Shown: positions 1 to 7,946 of the stretch, in pieces
Numbering within the stretch: the first letter of the stretch is position 1
Layout: every line of letters starts with the position of its first letter
Assembly: GCF_007752135.1 (NCBI RefSeq)
Contig: NZ_CP036298.1
Coordinates: forward strand, 8,176,501 to 8,240,500
Reading direction: 5' to 3'
DNA from: Aureliella helgolandensis
GTDB taxonomy: Bacteria > Planctomycetota > Planctomycetia > Pirellulales > Pirellulaceae
Length of the DNA: 64,000 bases
The notes under the pieces: model-generated
Told to the model about the DNA's origin: nothing
The model's database searches: none
Seen by the model: the letters and a program-made list of their open reading frames with translations, nothing else
Translations under genes and position numbers: made by a program

Positions 1-401
1 AAAATCCCTTCAAACCAGTGCAAGAAATCGTAGCGATCCAAAGCAATGGGAAAGGTCTCTGCCGACCAATTGGTGAGTGCGACCAAGCGATGCCGGTCCT
101 GCTGTCGCAACTGTTCCAAGATATCCACCGTTCCCTGGATAGGTCCTCCAAGCATTTCCTCCCATCTGCCATAGAAAGCGCGAATTTCTGGCTCCCAATC
201 TGGAAACAGACGGACCCGTTCCTCGGTGGCTTGCTGCAACGGAACCCCGGCATCCTGCTGCTCATTCCAATCATGCGTACAAACATGCTCGTAGAAATAC
301 TGACGCCGCGCTGCATCGCCTTGGAAGATTGGAGCGAAGACGTAGTCGGGATTCCAATCCACTAAGACGCCGCCCAGATCAAAGATGACTGTGTCGAACA
401 T
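1..401 (-). CDS. HAD-superfamily hydrolase (partial, C-terminus beyond window)
   Basis: The gene starts at ATG 401-399 and stays open to the left edge, so about 133 N-terminal residues are visible. The N-terminus reads MFDTVIFDLGGVLVDWNP, HAD motif I with nucleophile D8; the second Asp is replaced by Gly, as in YihX/haloacid-dehalogenase-type members. HAD motif II appears further on as VALTNWS. The helical cap lies between them. It probably hydrolyses a small phosphate ester or related substrate in the cytoplasm; the substrate cannot be read. It begins only about 10 bp after the cox3-like stop codon on the same strand, so it is probably the last visible gene of the oxidase-like operon, though its function gives no obvious link to that complex. 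Confidence 0.85.
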   Translation of the reverse strand, partial: MFDTVIFDLGGVLVDWNPDYVFAPIFQGDAARRQYFYEHVCTHDWNEQQDAGVPLQQATEERVRLFPDWEPEIRAFYGRWEEMLGGPIQGTVDILEQLRQQDRHRLVALTNWSAETFPIALDRYDFLHWFEGI

Positions 402-410
402 ATACTGTCG

Positions 411-1742
411 CTAAAACCAATAGACCCATGAAATCAAAAACTCACCCCAAATGCAGAGCATCCACCAGTATACACCGACTCCCTGCAACACCCTCCAACG
501 CCGCGGAGTGCGCCGCCAAGGCACAAGTACGACGAGCAAAATCAAAGCGGTGAAGACGTGGACGGCGTGCGCAGTGGTCAATAGCAGGCAGGTGGACGCC
601 CACCTCCGCCCTCCAGGAATACAAACCGGCAAACGCAACCAAGGATAATGCCGATTGAGCCCGCCTTGCATGGGTACCAACTGCTCGTGGAACTCCTGCC
701 GTGTCTGAAGCGCCCGCTCCTCGTTCCTTGCTTCCAGCTTGGCCGCTCCCGCCGATGTGGCAAGCATTGCCGCTCGCGCATAATCTTCCTGACTGCGATC
801 CCTGTGCTCTTTCGGCATCTCCTCTTGGACTTGGCGTGCACGGTGCATTGCCTCGACCGCTCGCTTCTCATCCGCATCTGCGGCCCGCTGCCGTTGCTGC
901 GTGAGTTGAAGCGATTCTCGAATCCCCTGCAACTCCAGTGTTCGATAGTGTTCGGCGACCTCTCGCTGTGCGGGTAGGCCAGAAATATCGAATGCCAGAG
1001 TTGTCATGGCCATCTGCTGCACAGCAGCATCCGCTTGCTTACCGACCACATCCTCAGTCCATCCCACCGCTCCACTGAGCAACGCACTCACGACAGCCTG
1101 ACGTTGGCCTCGCATGTCAACCTCCGCCGCCAACTTCGCAAATTCTGTCCGAACCGAGGAAGCCTCAGTCGATTCGCGATGCCCTTCTCGCTCCACAACA
1201 CTCTCTGCAGGGCTAGACAGTTGCATCTCCAACTCCCCCATCCGTACCGTGGCTTCACTCAACTCCGCATTGAGTTGCGTCAAACGCTCCTTGACTGCCG
1301 ACAAGTACCTGGTGTCGGGCCGATCGTACAAAACGCGTTGAGCGGCATTGGCTATGAGATTATGAGCCCACTGATTGTAGGACTCGGCCCCTCGAGTCCC
1401 TAAATAAAGGCTCCCCAGCAGCAATGTCAAAGCCAACCAACCCCGCGTTGCAGCAACGGCCTCCCGGCTTGCGGCGCGTAGCGTGGCCAACAGGGTCGCT
1501 CCAGAACCGAGGAGAGACAGTCCGCCCAACGCACCCATCGCTACCACCACGTGCATGTCGCTTGGATGTGGCCAATCCCCAGAGGGTGAAGCCCACCGCA
1601 CCCCAACACAACCGGCGACCAAACTGGCTAAGAACACAATCTCCGCAAGCAAGAACAAGCCAAACACTACCCCTCCACGCGACAGCGGCAGGCCTGGCTG
1701 AAACTGCAAGTCTGGCGAGTTTGTTTCGGAGGGAGATACCAT
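411..1742 (-). CDS. Cytochrome c oxidase subunit III-like protein with large coiled-coil insertion
   Basis: 443 residues, against roughly 200-290 for usual subunit III. Transmembrane segments lie at about 26-50 (with the conserved helix Glu, E34), 63-90 and 101-118 (ending GTRGAESYNQ, like the canonical ...LQASEYYE). Two more lie at 381-408 (containing TTAHAVHV, like canonical FHGLHV) and 415-443 (ending WGEFLISWVYWF). These match the last five helices of COX3. Between the third and fourth helices, where COX3 normally has a loop of about 15 residues, there are about 240-260 residues rich in Ala, Glu, Gln and Arg with heptad-like stretches (about 145-180, 250-350), predicted coiled coil. By COX3 topology this loop is periplasmic. 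Subunit III binds no metal, so the family call rests on helix similarity and operon position. The gene lies 64 bp after ctaB. Confidence 0.75.
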   Translation of the reverse strand: MVSPSETNSPDLQFQPGLPLSRGGVVFGLFLLAEIVFLASLVAGCVGVRWASPSGDWPHPSDMHVVVAMGALGGLSLLGSGATLLATLRAASREAVAATRGWLALTLLLGSLYLGTRGAESYNQWAHNLIANAAQRVLYDRPDTRYLSAVKERLTQLNAELSEATVRMGELEMQLSSPAESVVEREGHRESTEASSVRTEFAKLAAEVDMRGQRQAVVSALLSGAVGWTEDVVGKQADAAVQQMAMTTLAFDISGLPAQREVAEHYRTLELQGIRESLQLTQQRQRAADADEKRAVEAMHRARQVQEEMPKEHRDRSQEDYARAAMLATSAGAAKLEARNEERALQTRQEFHEQLVPMQGGLNRHYPWLRLPVCIPGGRRWASTCLLLTTAHAVHVFTALILLVVLVPWRRTPRRWRVLQGVGVYWWMLCIWGEFLISWVYWF

Positions 1743-1806
1743 GCGGATCGCACTGGTGCGTGCTACCTAAAACCATGCGTGTATGCGACCAACAAGCGTC
1801 CGGTCG

Positions 1807-2772
1807 TTAGCGAATCCAGTAGGACAGCAGGATCAACAACATCGTCAACGGTAGGTGCAACAGACTCACGTGCAACATGCGGCGAGCCGTTTTCATATCT
1901 GGTGCCCGCACAAAACGAATGGCGGCTACCGTTTGCCACAGAGCGACTGCTACCGCACAAACCGTCAACAGACTGGCGAATAAACCAACCGGTGGCACGG
2001 ACAACACCGCCAGCACGATCAGCGCCAACGATCCTAAAATGGCATGCCAAGCAGCACCTCGCCCAGAGGGATCGGTGACTGTAATCATCTTGTAGCCAGC
2101 CGCCGCATACTGCTCGCGGTACATGTAGGCAATCGCCATAAAGTGGGGAAGTTGCCAAGCCACCACCACGCCCAACAGAATCCAGGCGCGAACATCGATG
2201 AGCGATCCCTCCGCCGCCGTCCATCCCATCCAAACCGGCAATGCCCCGGGGAGAGTGCCAACCAATGTATTCGTCCAACTCAACATCTTGAGCGGCGTGT
2301 ACACCCAGACGTAGAGTCCCCAGGTAGCCAAGCCGCACCACATCGTCGGCAAATTGACGAACACTGCTAAATAAACGGAACCCACCAGCACTAGGACCCA
2401 GCCCATACCTGCCGCTTGACTAGAGGCCACGTTCCCACTCGGTAGCGGGCGACGGCAAGTGCGATTCATCACCGCGTCGCGATCCCGCTCCAGCCACTGG
2501 TTCATCACACTGGCGCTCGCCGCCACAAGTGCTGTCCCCAGACAGGCATGGAACGCAACCCACATGGAGACGGAATTGCCAGCAGTGACCATCGCCATAA
2601 TGACCGTTACCAGGATCATGACTAAGATCCGTGGCTTGGTCAATTCAATATAGTACGACAGCCGACCACGCGCCGCTGGGCTGGCCACAGCACCTGCGAC
2701 CGACCCGAGTACGACTGGCGAAGAACCTGCCTGATTTGTAGTTTCCACTTTTACATTCACCTTAGTATTCAA
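1807..2772 (-). CDS. ctaB: Protoheme IX farnesyltransferase (heme O synthase)
   Basis: UbiA-type polytopic prenyltransferase that adds a farnesyl group to heme b to make heme O, in the cytoplasmic membrane. 321 residues. The prenyl-diphosphate/Mg binding motif is at about N91-T105 (N...D97-R-D99...MNRT, followed by RRPLPSG). The second typical segment is about YTPLKMLSWTNTLVGTLPG. Eight to nine hydrophobic segments follow an unusually long polar N-terminus of about 35 residues. It sits between ctaA and the cox3-like gene in the operon. The signature residues look intact, in contrast to the neighbouring oxidase subunits, so the enzyme is probably functional and may serve oxidases encoded elsewhere in the genome. 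Confidence 0.93.
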   Translation of the reverse strand: MNTKVNVKVETTNQAGSSPVVLGSVAGAVASPAARGRLSYYIELTKPRILVMILVTVIMAMVTAGNSVSMWVAFHACLGTALVAASASVMNQWLERDRDAVMNRTCRRPLPSGNVASSQAAGMGWVLVLVGSVYLAVFVNLPTMWCGLATWGLYVWVYTPLKMLSWTNTLVGTLPGALPVWMGWTAAEGSLIDVRAWILLGVVVAWQLPHFMAIAYMYREQYAAAGYKMITVTDPSGRGAAWHAILGSLALIVLAVLSVPPVGLFASLLTVCAVAVALWQTVAAIRFVRAPDMKTARRMLHVSLLHLPLTMLLILLSYWIR

Positions 2773-2822
2773 GACGTGGTAGCAAAACGCTCACGTCCAA
2801 CATTGGCTCGCACTCAGCGCAT

Positions 2823-3854
2823 TCACCGATGCTTGCTTAACGCACGCGAAACAGCCTCCGAAGCCAATATTGCCCCGTAACGCTTGGTGGAGGAACGCCA
2901 AGCTCGCAACGCCGTCAACGTCGCCAAACTAACAATCAACGAGCCGGTGGCCATATGGGCCGTCACAATGAAACTCTCCCAATAGCCCTTAGCTAGAATC
3001 GTATAGCCTGCCAACGATTCTGTCACTTCCGGCCACGGTAACGCATAGTTTACGACCCAAGTCCCAATTCCCAAAACGATTTGTACGAGCACCAACAGGG
3101 CTAGGACGTACACCGGCCGCCTAACGGCTCCCGGCGGAAGACGCGACAGACCGACTACGGCAAATAATGCCACCGTTAACAGGAAGACTAGGGCCGCCAA
3201 ACTCAAATGAGTGTGCACATACCCCATAAACGCCCGGTTGCTCATCGCCCCCGTCACATGCCGCAATTGGGCCCCCATAACGAGCTGCAAGTAGCTAATA
3301 ACCACTAGGCTGGTAGACAATCTTACTCCCCACGGACCTGTCCGGCGTGGTGCCCCTAGCTCGCGGACGCGCCACCAACGCGAACTCATGACCGCCGTGG
3401 CCGTGGCAATTGCGAAGAACAATGGCCCGGTGCAACCATGGATCATGGCAAACGTACGTTGATCGAACAGGACGCGAGCCCCCCCCAAAGCCCCTTGGGC
3501 GATGATCGCCAACAATACGCCAGCACACCACCAGCGGAACCACCGTCGCTGCTCCCAAGCCCAAGCCGCTAACAGCAGCCCTATGGACAAGAACCCCGCC
3601 AAGGACGCGAGCAGCCGATGGCTATGCTCGACGAGCAGGTCAAAGGGGCCGTACAACCAAGTCGAAGCGGGGTAGGCGAACATATTCCAACCGTAGGTCC
3701 CCGGCCAATCGGGGACAGCCATCCCAGCATCGTAGGTCGTGACGAGTCCCCCCACCCAAATCAAAGGGAAAACGGAAATCGTCAAGACCACGGCTAGAGC
3801 GTGAACGATCCGACTGTAGCTGTTGGAACTCTCGTGAGTATCGATCTTGGTCAC
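2823..3854 (-). CDS. ctaA: Heme A synthase, COX15/CtaA family
   Basis: 343 residues with about eight membrane helices. Converts heme O to heme A by oxidising its C8 methyl group. Landmarks: GGLVTTYDAGMAVPDWPGT at about 35-53; EHSHR at 76-80; GALGGARV at 121-128; MIHG with H139; QLVMGAQLRH at about 190-199; VHTH with H214/H216; VTAH with H300. The paired histidines expected in the two four-helix halves are all present, so the enzyme looks intact. Its start overlaps the end of the cox1-like gene by 4 bp, indicating translational coupling. Keeping a heme A synthase beside a subunit I that has lost its heme ligands is odd and is discussed in the findings. Confidence 0.93.
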   Translation of the reverse strand: MTKIDTHESSNSYSRIVHALAVVLTISVFPLIWVGGLVTTYDAGMAVPDWPGTYGWNMFAYPASTWLYGPFDLLVEHSHRLLASLAGFLSIGLLLAAWAWEQRRWFRWWCAGVLLAIIAQGALGGARVLFDQRTFAMIHGCTGPLFFAIATATAVMSSRWWRVRELGAPRRTGPWGVRLSTSLVVISYLQLVMGAQLRHVTGAMSNRAFMGYVHTHLSLAALVFLLTVALFAVVGLSRLPPGAVRRPVYVLALLVLVQIVLGIGTWVVNYALPWPEVTESLAGYTILAKGYWESFIVTAHMATGSLIVSLATLTALRAWRSSTKRYGAILASEAVSRALSKHR

Positions 3855-5593
3855 CCCATCACCTCCGGTGCCTCTGAGTGTGCAACCGTTTCCAGCCCGC
3901 CCTGCCCACTGGCCAAACGCCCGCCGGGCGGTTCCGTCTGTGGCTGAAAGTCGCGTGGATGGGCTGGATTACCGTACTGGTACGCCCCTCGATAAACCCA
4001 CGGCTGGAAGTCGAAATTGCCGCGGCCTGGGGGACTAGGTGCAGCCCACTCTAGGGTATTGCTATTCCAAGGATTGCGCCCCACCCGTTGCCCCCAGAAT
4101 ACACTGCAAAGGAAGTTGAGGATGAAGATCAACTGGGATGCCATCGTCGCCAGTACACAAATTGCGATCACGCGATTCAGCGGGAGAATCTGCGTCGACA
4201 ACTCGTAACGGTAGGAGTCCACATACCCTCTCGGCAGACTGCCGCCCCCTAACAAGTGCGTCGGAACGAAAGCACCTTGGAGAAAGACAAAGGTCAATGC
4301 AAAGTGGACTTTGCCCCAAAACTCACTCATTTGCCTACCGAACATCTTAGGGAACCAAAAATAGATACCCGCAAAAAAAGCCATCGCCATCACACCCGCC
4401 AAAGACGCCATGCCATAAACTCCCTGCGAGTAGGCAGTCTGCATCCCAACATTGGGCGTGGTTAGTATTCCCCAAACTGCTGCCAGCCCCCCCAGCGTAA
4501 ACAGGGAAATAAACCCCAGCGCAAACAGCATGGGCGTTCGAAATTCAATCCGCCCACCCCACAGCGTAGCCAGCCAATGAAAAACGTGCACTCCGCCTGC
4601 GACCAACATAGCACCAATTGCGATGCCCAACGAAAATTCGCCGATTCGGCTCTCTCCCCACACAACTACACGCTGCACCACAACCAACACCCCCAAGCTC
4701 GCGATGCTCCAACTCAATAGCACTAATGCCCTGTAGCCGAACAACGATCTCCGTGAAAAAGTGGCGATAACATCACTGATCATTCCCAGCGCCGGCAAGA
4801 AGATGATGCCCAGCATCGGATACGCAAGAAGCTCATTCAACTCCTGCCAATGCAGTGGTTGCCCACTCTCTGCATGTCTCGCAGCGCTATTCGAAAAATA
4901 AGAATCTGCCCAATAAAAGCTCGTCCCAAGCAAGGCATCCACCAATTGCATCGCCGCACCAACGACCAACACCGGCCAGGTGAAGAGTTGTAGAATTGCC
5001 GCCGAGAACAAGCCCCAAACGGTCAGAGGCATGCGAAACAAAAACATCCCAGGCGCACGACACTGTGCAATCGTAGTGATAAAATTGACCGACACCATCA
5101 GCCACGCAAGGCCTGCGCATATCAGGCCCACACACCACAACCATTGCGTCGCTTCTCCAACCGACCATTCACCCAAGATCGATTGCAACCGAATCCAACT
5201 CTCGCCTGGAACGGCTACATCATGCAACACCGTGGAATGGGACATCACGGCGTATGGCATCATCGCCTGCGGAACAAGCATGCCCGCTGCGACTAGCAAG
5301 AAAGCAGGCCACAGCAGCCAATGAGAAACGAGGCTCAGCGTGGGATACGCCAAATCATCCGCACCGATCATGAGCGGAATAAGGTAGCTCCCCAAGGCGC
5401 CCGACAGAGCCGGGATGGCCACAAAATAAATCAGAATCGGCGTTTGTTGAGTCGCCCATGCCAACGTCCCACCCACGAAGAACCAAATCAAACTCGAGAA
5501 CAAAAATTGCAGCCCCACCGTCTTATGATCCGTGGCCAGCACGTACGTTGTTACCACATCGCGGATTCCCCCTAAAACACGTTGAGCACTCAC
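3851..5593 (-). CDS. Cytochrome c oxidase subunit I homologue lacking all heme and CuB ligands
   Basis: 580 residues, about 12 membrane helices, full-length relative to COX1. Homology is clear in DHKTVG (22-27), LIPLMIGADDLAYP (71-84), VNFITTI (169-175), LPALGMIS (266-273), VFHWLATLWGG (337-347), ALGFISLFTLGGL (358-370), GKVHFALTFVF (427-437), LPRGY (453-457) and the C-terminal NPWNSNTLEW ... APSPP motif typical of aa3/caa3 subunit I. Aligned from memory to bovine COX1, largely without gaps, the ligands are replaced: heme a H61>Q50 and H378>M395, heme a3 H376>Y393, CuB H240>Y258, H290>Q307 and H291>R308. The cross-link Tyr244>G262, Glu242>M260 and Lys319>H336. The D-channel entrance Asp91 is kept (D80). 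There are no stops or frameshifts, so this is not simple decay. It cannot reduce oxygen by the known mechanism. The real function is unknown. Confidence 0.88.
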   Translation of the reverse strand: MSAQRVLGGIRDVVTTYVLATDHKTVGLQFLFSSLIWFFVGGTLAWATQQTPILIYFVAIPALSGALGSYLIPLMIGADDLAYPTLSLVSHWLLWPAFLLVAAGMLVPQAMMPYAVMSHSTVLHDVAVPGESWIRLQSILGEWSVGEATQWLWCVGLICAGLAWLMVSVNFITTIAQCRAPGMFLFRMPLTVWGLFSAAILQLFTWPVLVVGAAMQLVDALLGTSFYWADSYFSNSAARHAESGQPLHWQELNELLAYPMLGIIFLPALGMISDVIATFSRRSLFGYRALVLLSWSIASLGVLVVVQRVVVWGESRIGEFSLGIAIGAMLVAGGVHVFHWLATLWGGRIEFRTPMLFALGFISLFTLGGLAAVWGILTTPNVGMQTAYSQGVYGMASLAGVMAMAFFAGIYFWFPKMFGRQMSEFWGKVHFALTFVFLQGAFVPTHLLGGGSLPRGYVDSYRYELSTQILPLNRVIAICVLATMASQLIFILNFLCSVFWGQRVGRNPWNSNTLEWAAPSPPGRGNFDFQPWVYRGAYQYGNPAHPRDFQPQTEPPGGRLASGQGGLETVAHSEAPEVMG

Positions 5594-6561
5594 AGGGCAC
5601 CTCGCGTGGGGAAACTCAACAAGGTTGGAGCAACTGCTGGCCGAGCATTTGAGACTCCGCCGTTCGCCTCAGGAACATCATTGACTTGCAGAAATGAAAC
5701 TCCCACGGCAAAGCGCTGGGCTTCTGCGGCGGTTGAAAACTCGCGTTGATACTGCTGCAACTGCAGACGCTGTAGATAGGCTCGATGGTCTTCCGCAGTT
5801 TCCACCATCAGTCTGCCTACGACGCGATAGTAGGCCTGTGGACGCTGCTCGCAACACACCACTTCGTAAGCCCCCATTTTCGAGGCGGAAAATCGTGCCA
5901 ATTGCACCCTTCCGGGGACAAGCTTGCACGTCAATCGCAGTGCAGGCACGCTCAAGTACTGCACAGCCTCCTCCGCTTTCAACGCGACCAGGGACGTCTC
6001 ATCGACTGGGACATGCAATTCGTTGACCTCTCCCAGCACGTCATCCGTAGTACCGAGCCGCTGATCTTGGCCAGCATACCGAACGCGCCACTCGAATGGG
6101 CGTCCCAGCACTTCGTACTGAGGTGATTCGTACTGAGGTGATTGCGGCTGGCCTTCCGCGGCACCAGCTGGACCGCCGCCAGCCGTGCTGAGCCAAGCAG
6201 CATTGAGATCCCAGCGAGCTTGGAGGGAAACCGCCAACAGGCCGATTAGAGCCACTGTGGGAACTACGGTCCACACCGTCTGCAGCCCACGATGGCCGTG
6301 TATGTAGCGAGCGGGCTGGGGATTGTGGGCCGCGTCAAATTTCCACATCAAACCGAACAAGGCAACTCCTACCGCCACGAATGCCAAACCAACCAGGGCA
6401 AATGCCACGACCTGCAAAGCCTCCGCTTCGTCGGCGAGGGAATTGATGTTCTCAGGCAGCCATCGCACAACGACTCCATTACCGGCTAGCCAGCTAGCTA
6501 AGCAACACAGCGTCCCCCAGACGGGAACGGCCAAGAACAATAAACTCCAAAATCTACCCAA
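5590..6561 (-). CDS. Cytochrome c oxidase subunit II homologue with degenerate CuA site
   Basis: The reading frame is open to 6720, but that would overlap the upstream gene through a 16-bp tandem repeat. A TTG at 6561-6559 preceded by AAGGGA is the better start, giving 323 residues; TTG 6591 is an alternative. Two N-terminal membrane helices are followed by a cupredoxin-like domain: FEWRVRYAGQDQRLGTTDD, then LHVPVD, then AVQYLSVPALRL, then YEVVCCEQRPQAYYRVVGRL, which aligns with the usual CuA loop ending CGLGHYRMRG. Numbered from TTG 6561, the CuA ligands become H>Q201, C kept (C236), Glu kept (E238), C>R240, H>Y244 and M>V247. A binuclear CuA centre is therefore not expected. It overlaps the cox1-like gene by 4 bp. 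Family assignment is firm; the electron-transfer role is probably lost. Confidence 0.85.
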   Translation of the reverse strand: MGRFWSLLFLAVPVWGTLCCLASWLAGNGVVVRWLPENINSLADEAEALQVVAFALVGLAFVAVGVALFGLMWKFDAAHNPQPARYIHGHRGLQTVWTVVPTVALIGLLAVSLQARWDLNAAWLSTAGGGPAGAAEGQPQSPQYESPQYEVLGRPFEWRVRYAGQDQRLGTTDDVLGEVNELHVPVDETSLVALKAEEAVQYLSVPALRLTCKLVPGRVQLARFSASKMGAYEVVCCEQRPQAYYRVVGRLMVETAEDHRAYLQRLQLQQYQREFSTAAEAQRFAVGVSFLQVNDVPEANGGVSNARPAVAPTLLSFPTRGAL

Positions 6562-6587
6562 CGCTTTTCCCTTGAAAGTTCGCCGAC

Positions 6588-6635
6588 CCAATGTACACAG
6601 AGCCCAATGTACACAGAGCCCAACGTTTACAGAGG
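6588..6635. repeat. Three tandem 16-bp units at cytochrome c / cox2-like junction
   Basis: Units at 6588-6603 and 6604-6619 are identical (CCAATGTACACAGAGC); the third at 6620-6635 is diverged (CCAACGTTTACAGAGG). The array spans the stop codon of the cytochrome c gene (6627-6629) and lies just before the likely start of the cox2-like gene. The unit is not a multiple of three, so copy-number changes would shift any frame through it. This argues that the long 5' extension of the cox2-like frame is not coding. Confidence 0.85.
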
Positions 6636-7946
6636 TGGCTGCTCTGGTGGAGACGAATCGAATGCGGCCTGCGACAGGGGCTCGTAGGGTAGGCTCAAGA
6701 TGTAGTTGACTAGGTCCCACACATCCCCCTCGGTCATCCCCTGCGGATTGGCGGGTTGCATGGCCGCAGCTGGCATGGGAGTTCCATCAATGCCGTACAC
6801 TATCCGCAGATAGAGATCGATGGGCCGAGAGCCTCCGCGATAAACACCCGTTCGCAAATTGCGAGGGAGCGCATGGCGTGGCTTGAGTCCCCCCAACTTC
6901 AACATAGGGGCCAAGTCATCTGGCTTTTGAGGGTCAATGCCTACGGAGGTCGTCCACTCCTTCGTCCACTCGTCATAGTCGCCGAGCTGCCCGTCCCCCA
7001 CAGCGGTCGCACCGTGGCAGGTCGCGCAATTGGCAATCTTGCCATGGTAGAGCTCGCGTCCATGTGCCACAGAGTCGGCGAGTCGCTGTTGCATCTGCGA
7101 CGTCCCGTTATTATCGCGGCCCCACAGCGGATAGTCATCCGGGGGCCCCTCCACGACTACCGCTTCATCGTTGGCCTCCAGCCAACTATCGGCCACGTCC
7201 ACAACGCACCCCTGAATCACCTCCCACTGCGAATCGAAGGCAGCTGGATCGGTCACTTTGAGCGCCGGATCGTAGAGCCGCTCGCCCGCTTCAAAATCGA
7301 GCTCAAAGGCAGCTTCGTCGATCAGCTTCCGCTCCACCTCGCCGCGGATCGAAAGATAGATCAAGTAATCCAACAGCGCTTCCAGATCCTCCTGCTCAAG
7401 CAGACGAAAGGATGGCATGCTGGTCCCCGAGACGCCTTCATGCAATGTCCGCCACAGGTCGGAACGCGTGGGTTTCTTGCCCAACGGTGTCGATTTGAAT
7501 TTCACCTTCCCCATCCGAAAATCACGGGGATAGGGATTCAAGAAACGGGAGGTCGGGCCGAGTCCATCTCCCGTCACTCCATGGCAATACACGCAATGCT
7601 CGCGGTACAACCCATAATGCACGTCATCCTCATCGCTCCGAACCGGCCCAGCGGCGCGCTGCAAACGCTCCGGCAACACCAGCTCGGAATAGGCTGGCTC
7701 AGCTTGCAGCATCTCAGGCCATTTGGGCTCATCGGGGGTTCCAAACAGCTCGGTCAGCACGGCTTGGACATCCGCCTCTGCACGCGGCAGCTCAACCCCC
7801 TCGACCAACTCCATTCGTTTGAGATAAAGCCCGTTGGGCTCAAACGACGCAATGGGCGCGTCACACCCCGCGACGGAAAGGATCGATACGAGGACGCAAC
7901 TAAGCAACCAGCAGCGGCAGTTCGTGGGTACTTCAAACCGATTCAT
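6627..7946 (-). CDS. Diheme cytochrome c lipoprotein of the oxidase-like operon
   Basis: 439 residues. A signal peptide ends in the lipobox SVAGC (C28), so it is probably lipid-anchored on the outer face of the cytoplasmic membrane. It has two class I cytochrome c domains: heme motif CVYCH at 118-122 with a later GTSMPSF segment supplying the Met ligand, and CATCH at 307-311 with GTPMPA as its Met segment. An approximately 100-residue Asp/Glu-rich linker separates them. It is the first gene of the operon, followed after the short tandem repeat by the cox2-like gene. The usual job would be to hand electrons to CuA of subunit II, but that site is degenerate here. The cytochrome domains themselves look intact, so it is the only clearly redox-competent electron carrier of the cluster. 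Confidence 0.9.
   Translation of the reverse strand: MNRFEVPTNCRCWLLSCVLVSILSVAGCDAPIASFEPNGLYLKRMELVEGVELPRAEADVQAVLTELFGTPDEPKWPEMLQAEPAYSELVLPERLQRAAGPVRSDEDDVHYGLYREHCVYCHGVTGDGLGPTSRFLNPYPRDFRMGKVKFKSTPLGKKPTRSDLWRTLHEGVSGTSMPSFRLLEQEDLEALLDYLIYLSIRGEVERKLIDEAAFELDFEAGERLYDPALKVTDPAAFDSQWEVIQGCVVDVADSWLEANDEAVVVEGPPDDYPLWGRDNNGTSQMQQRLADSVAHGRELYHGKIANCATCHGATAVGDGQLGDYDEWTKEWTTSVGIDPQKPDDLAPMLKLGGLKPRHALPRNLRTGVYRGGSRPIDLYLRIVYGIDGTPMPAAAMQPANPQGMTEGDVWDLVNYILSLPYEPLSQAAFDSSPPEQPPL

Noticed and set aside
3851-5593. The ligand-less COX1 being a nitric-oxide reductase or cbb3-type subunit instead
   Set aside because: Those families also keep the six histidines, and the sequence matches aa3-type subunit I motifs (LMIGADDLAYP, NPW..TLEW) rather than theirs.
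3851-6561. Sequencing error or pseudogene as explanation for missing ligands
   Set aside because: Losses are scattered codon changes in fully open frames across two genes with conserved overlaps; frameshifts would not give gapless alignment around each site. Recent decay cannot be fully excluded without relatives.
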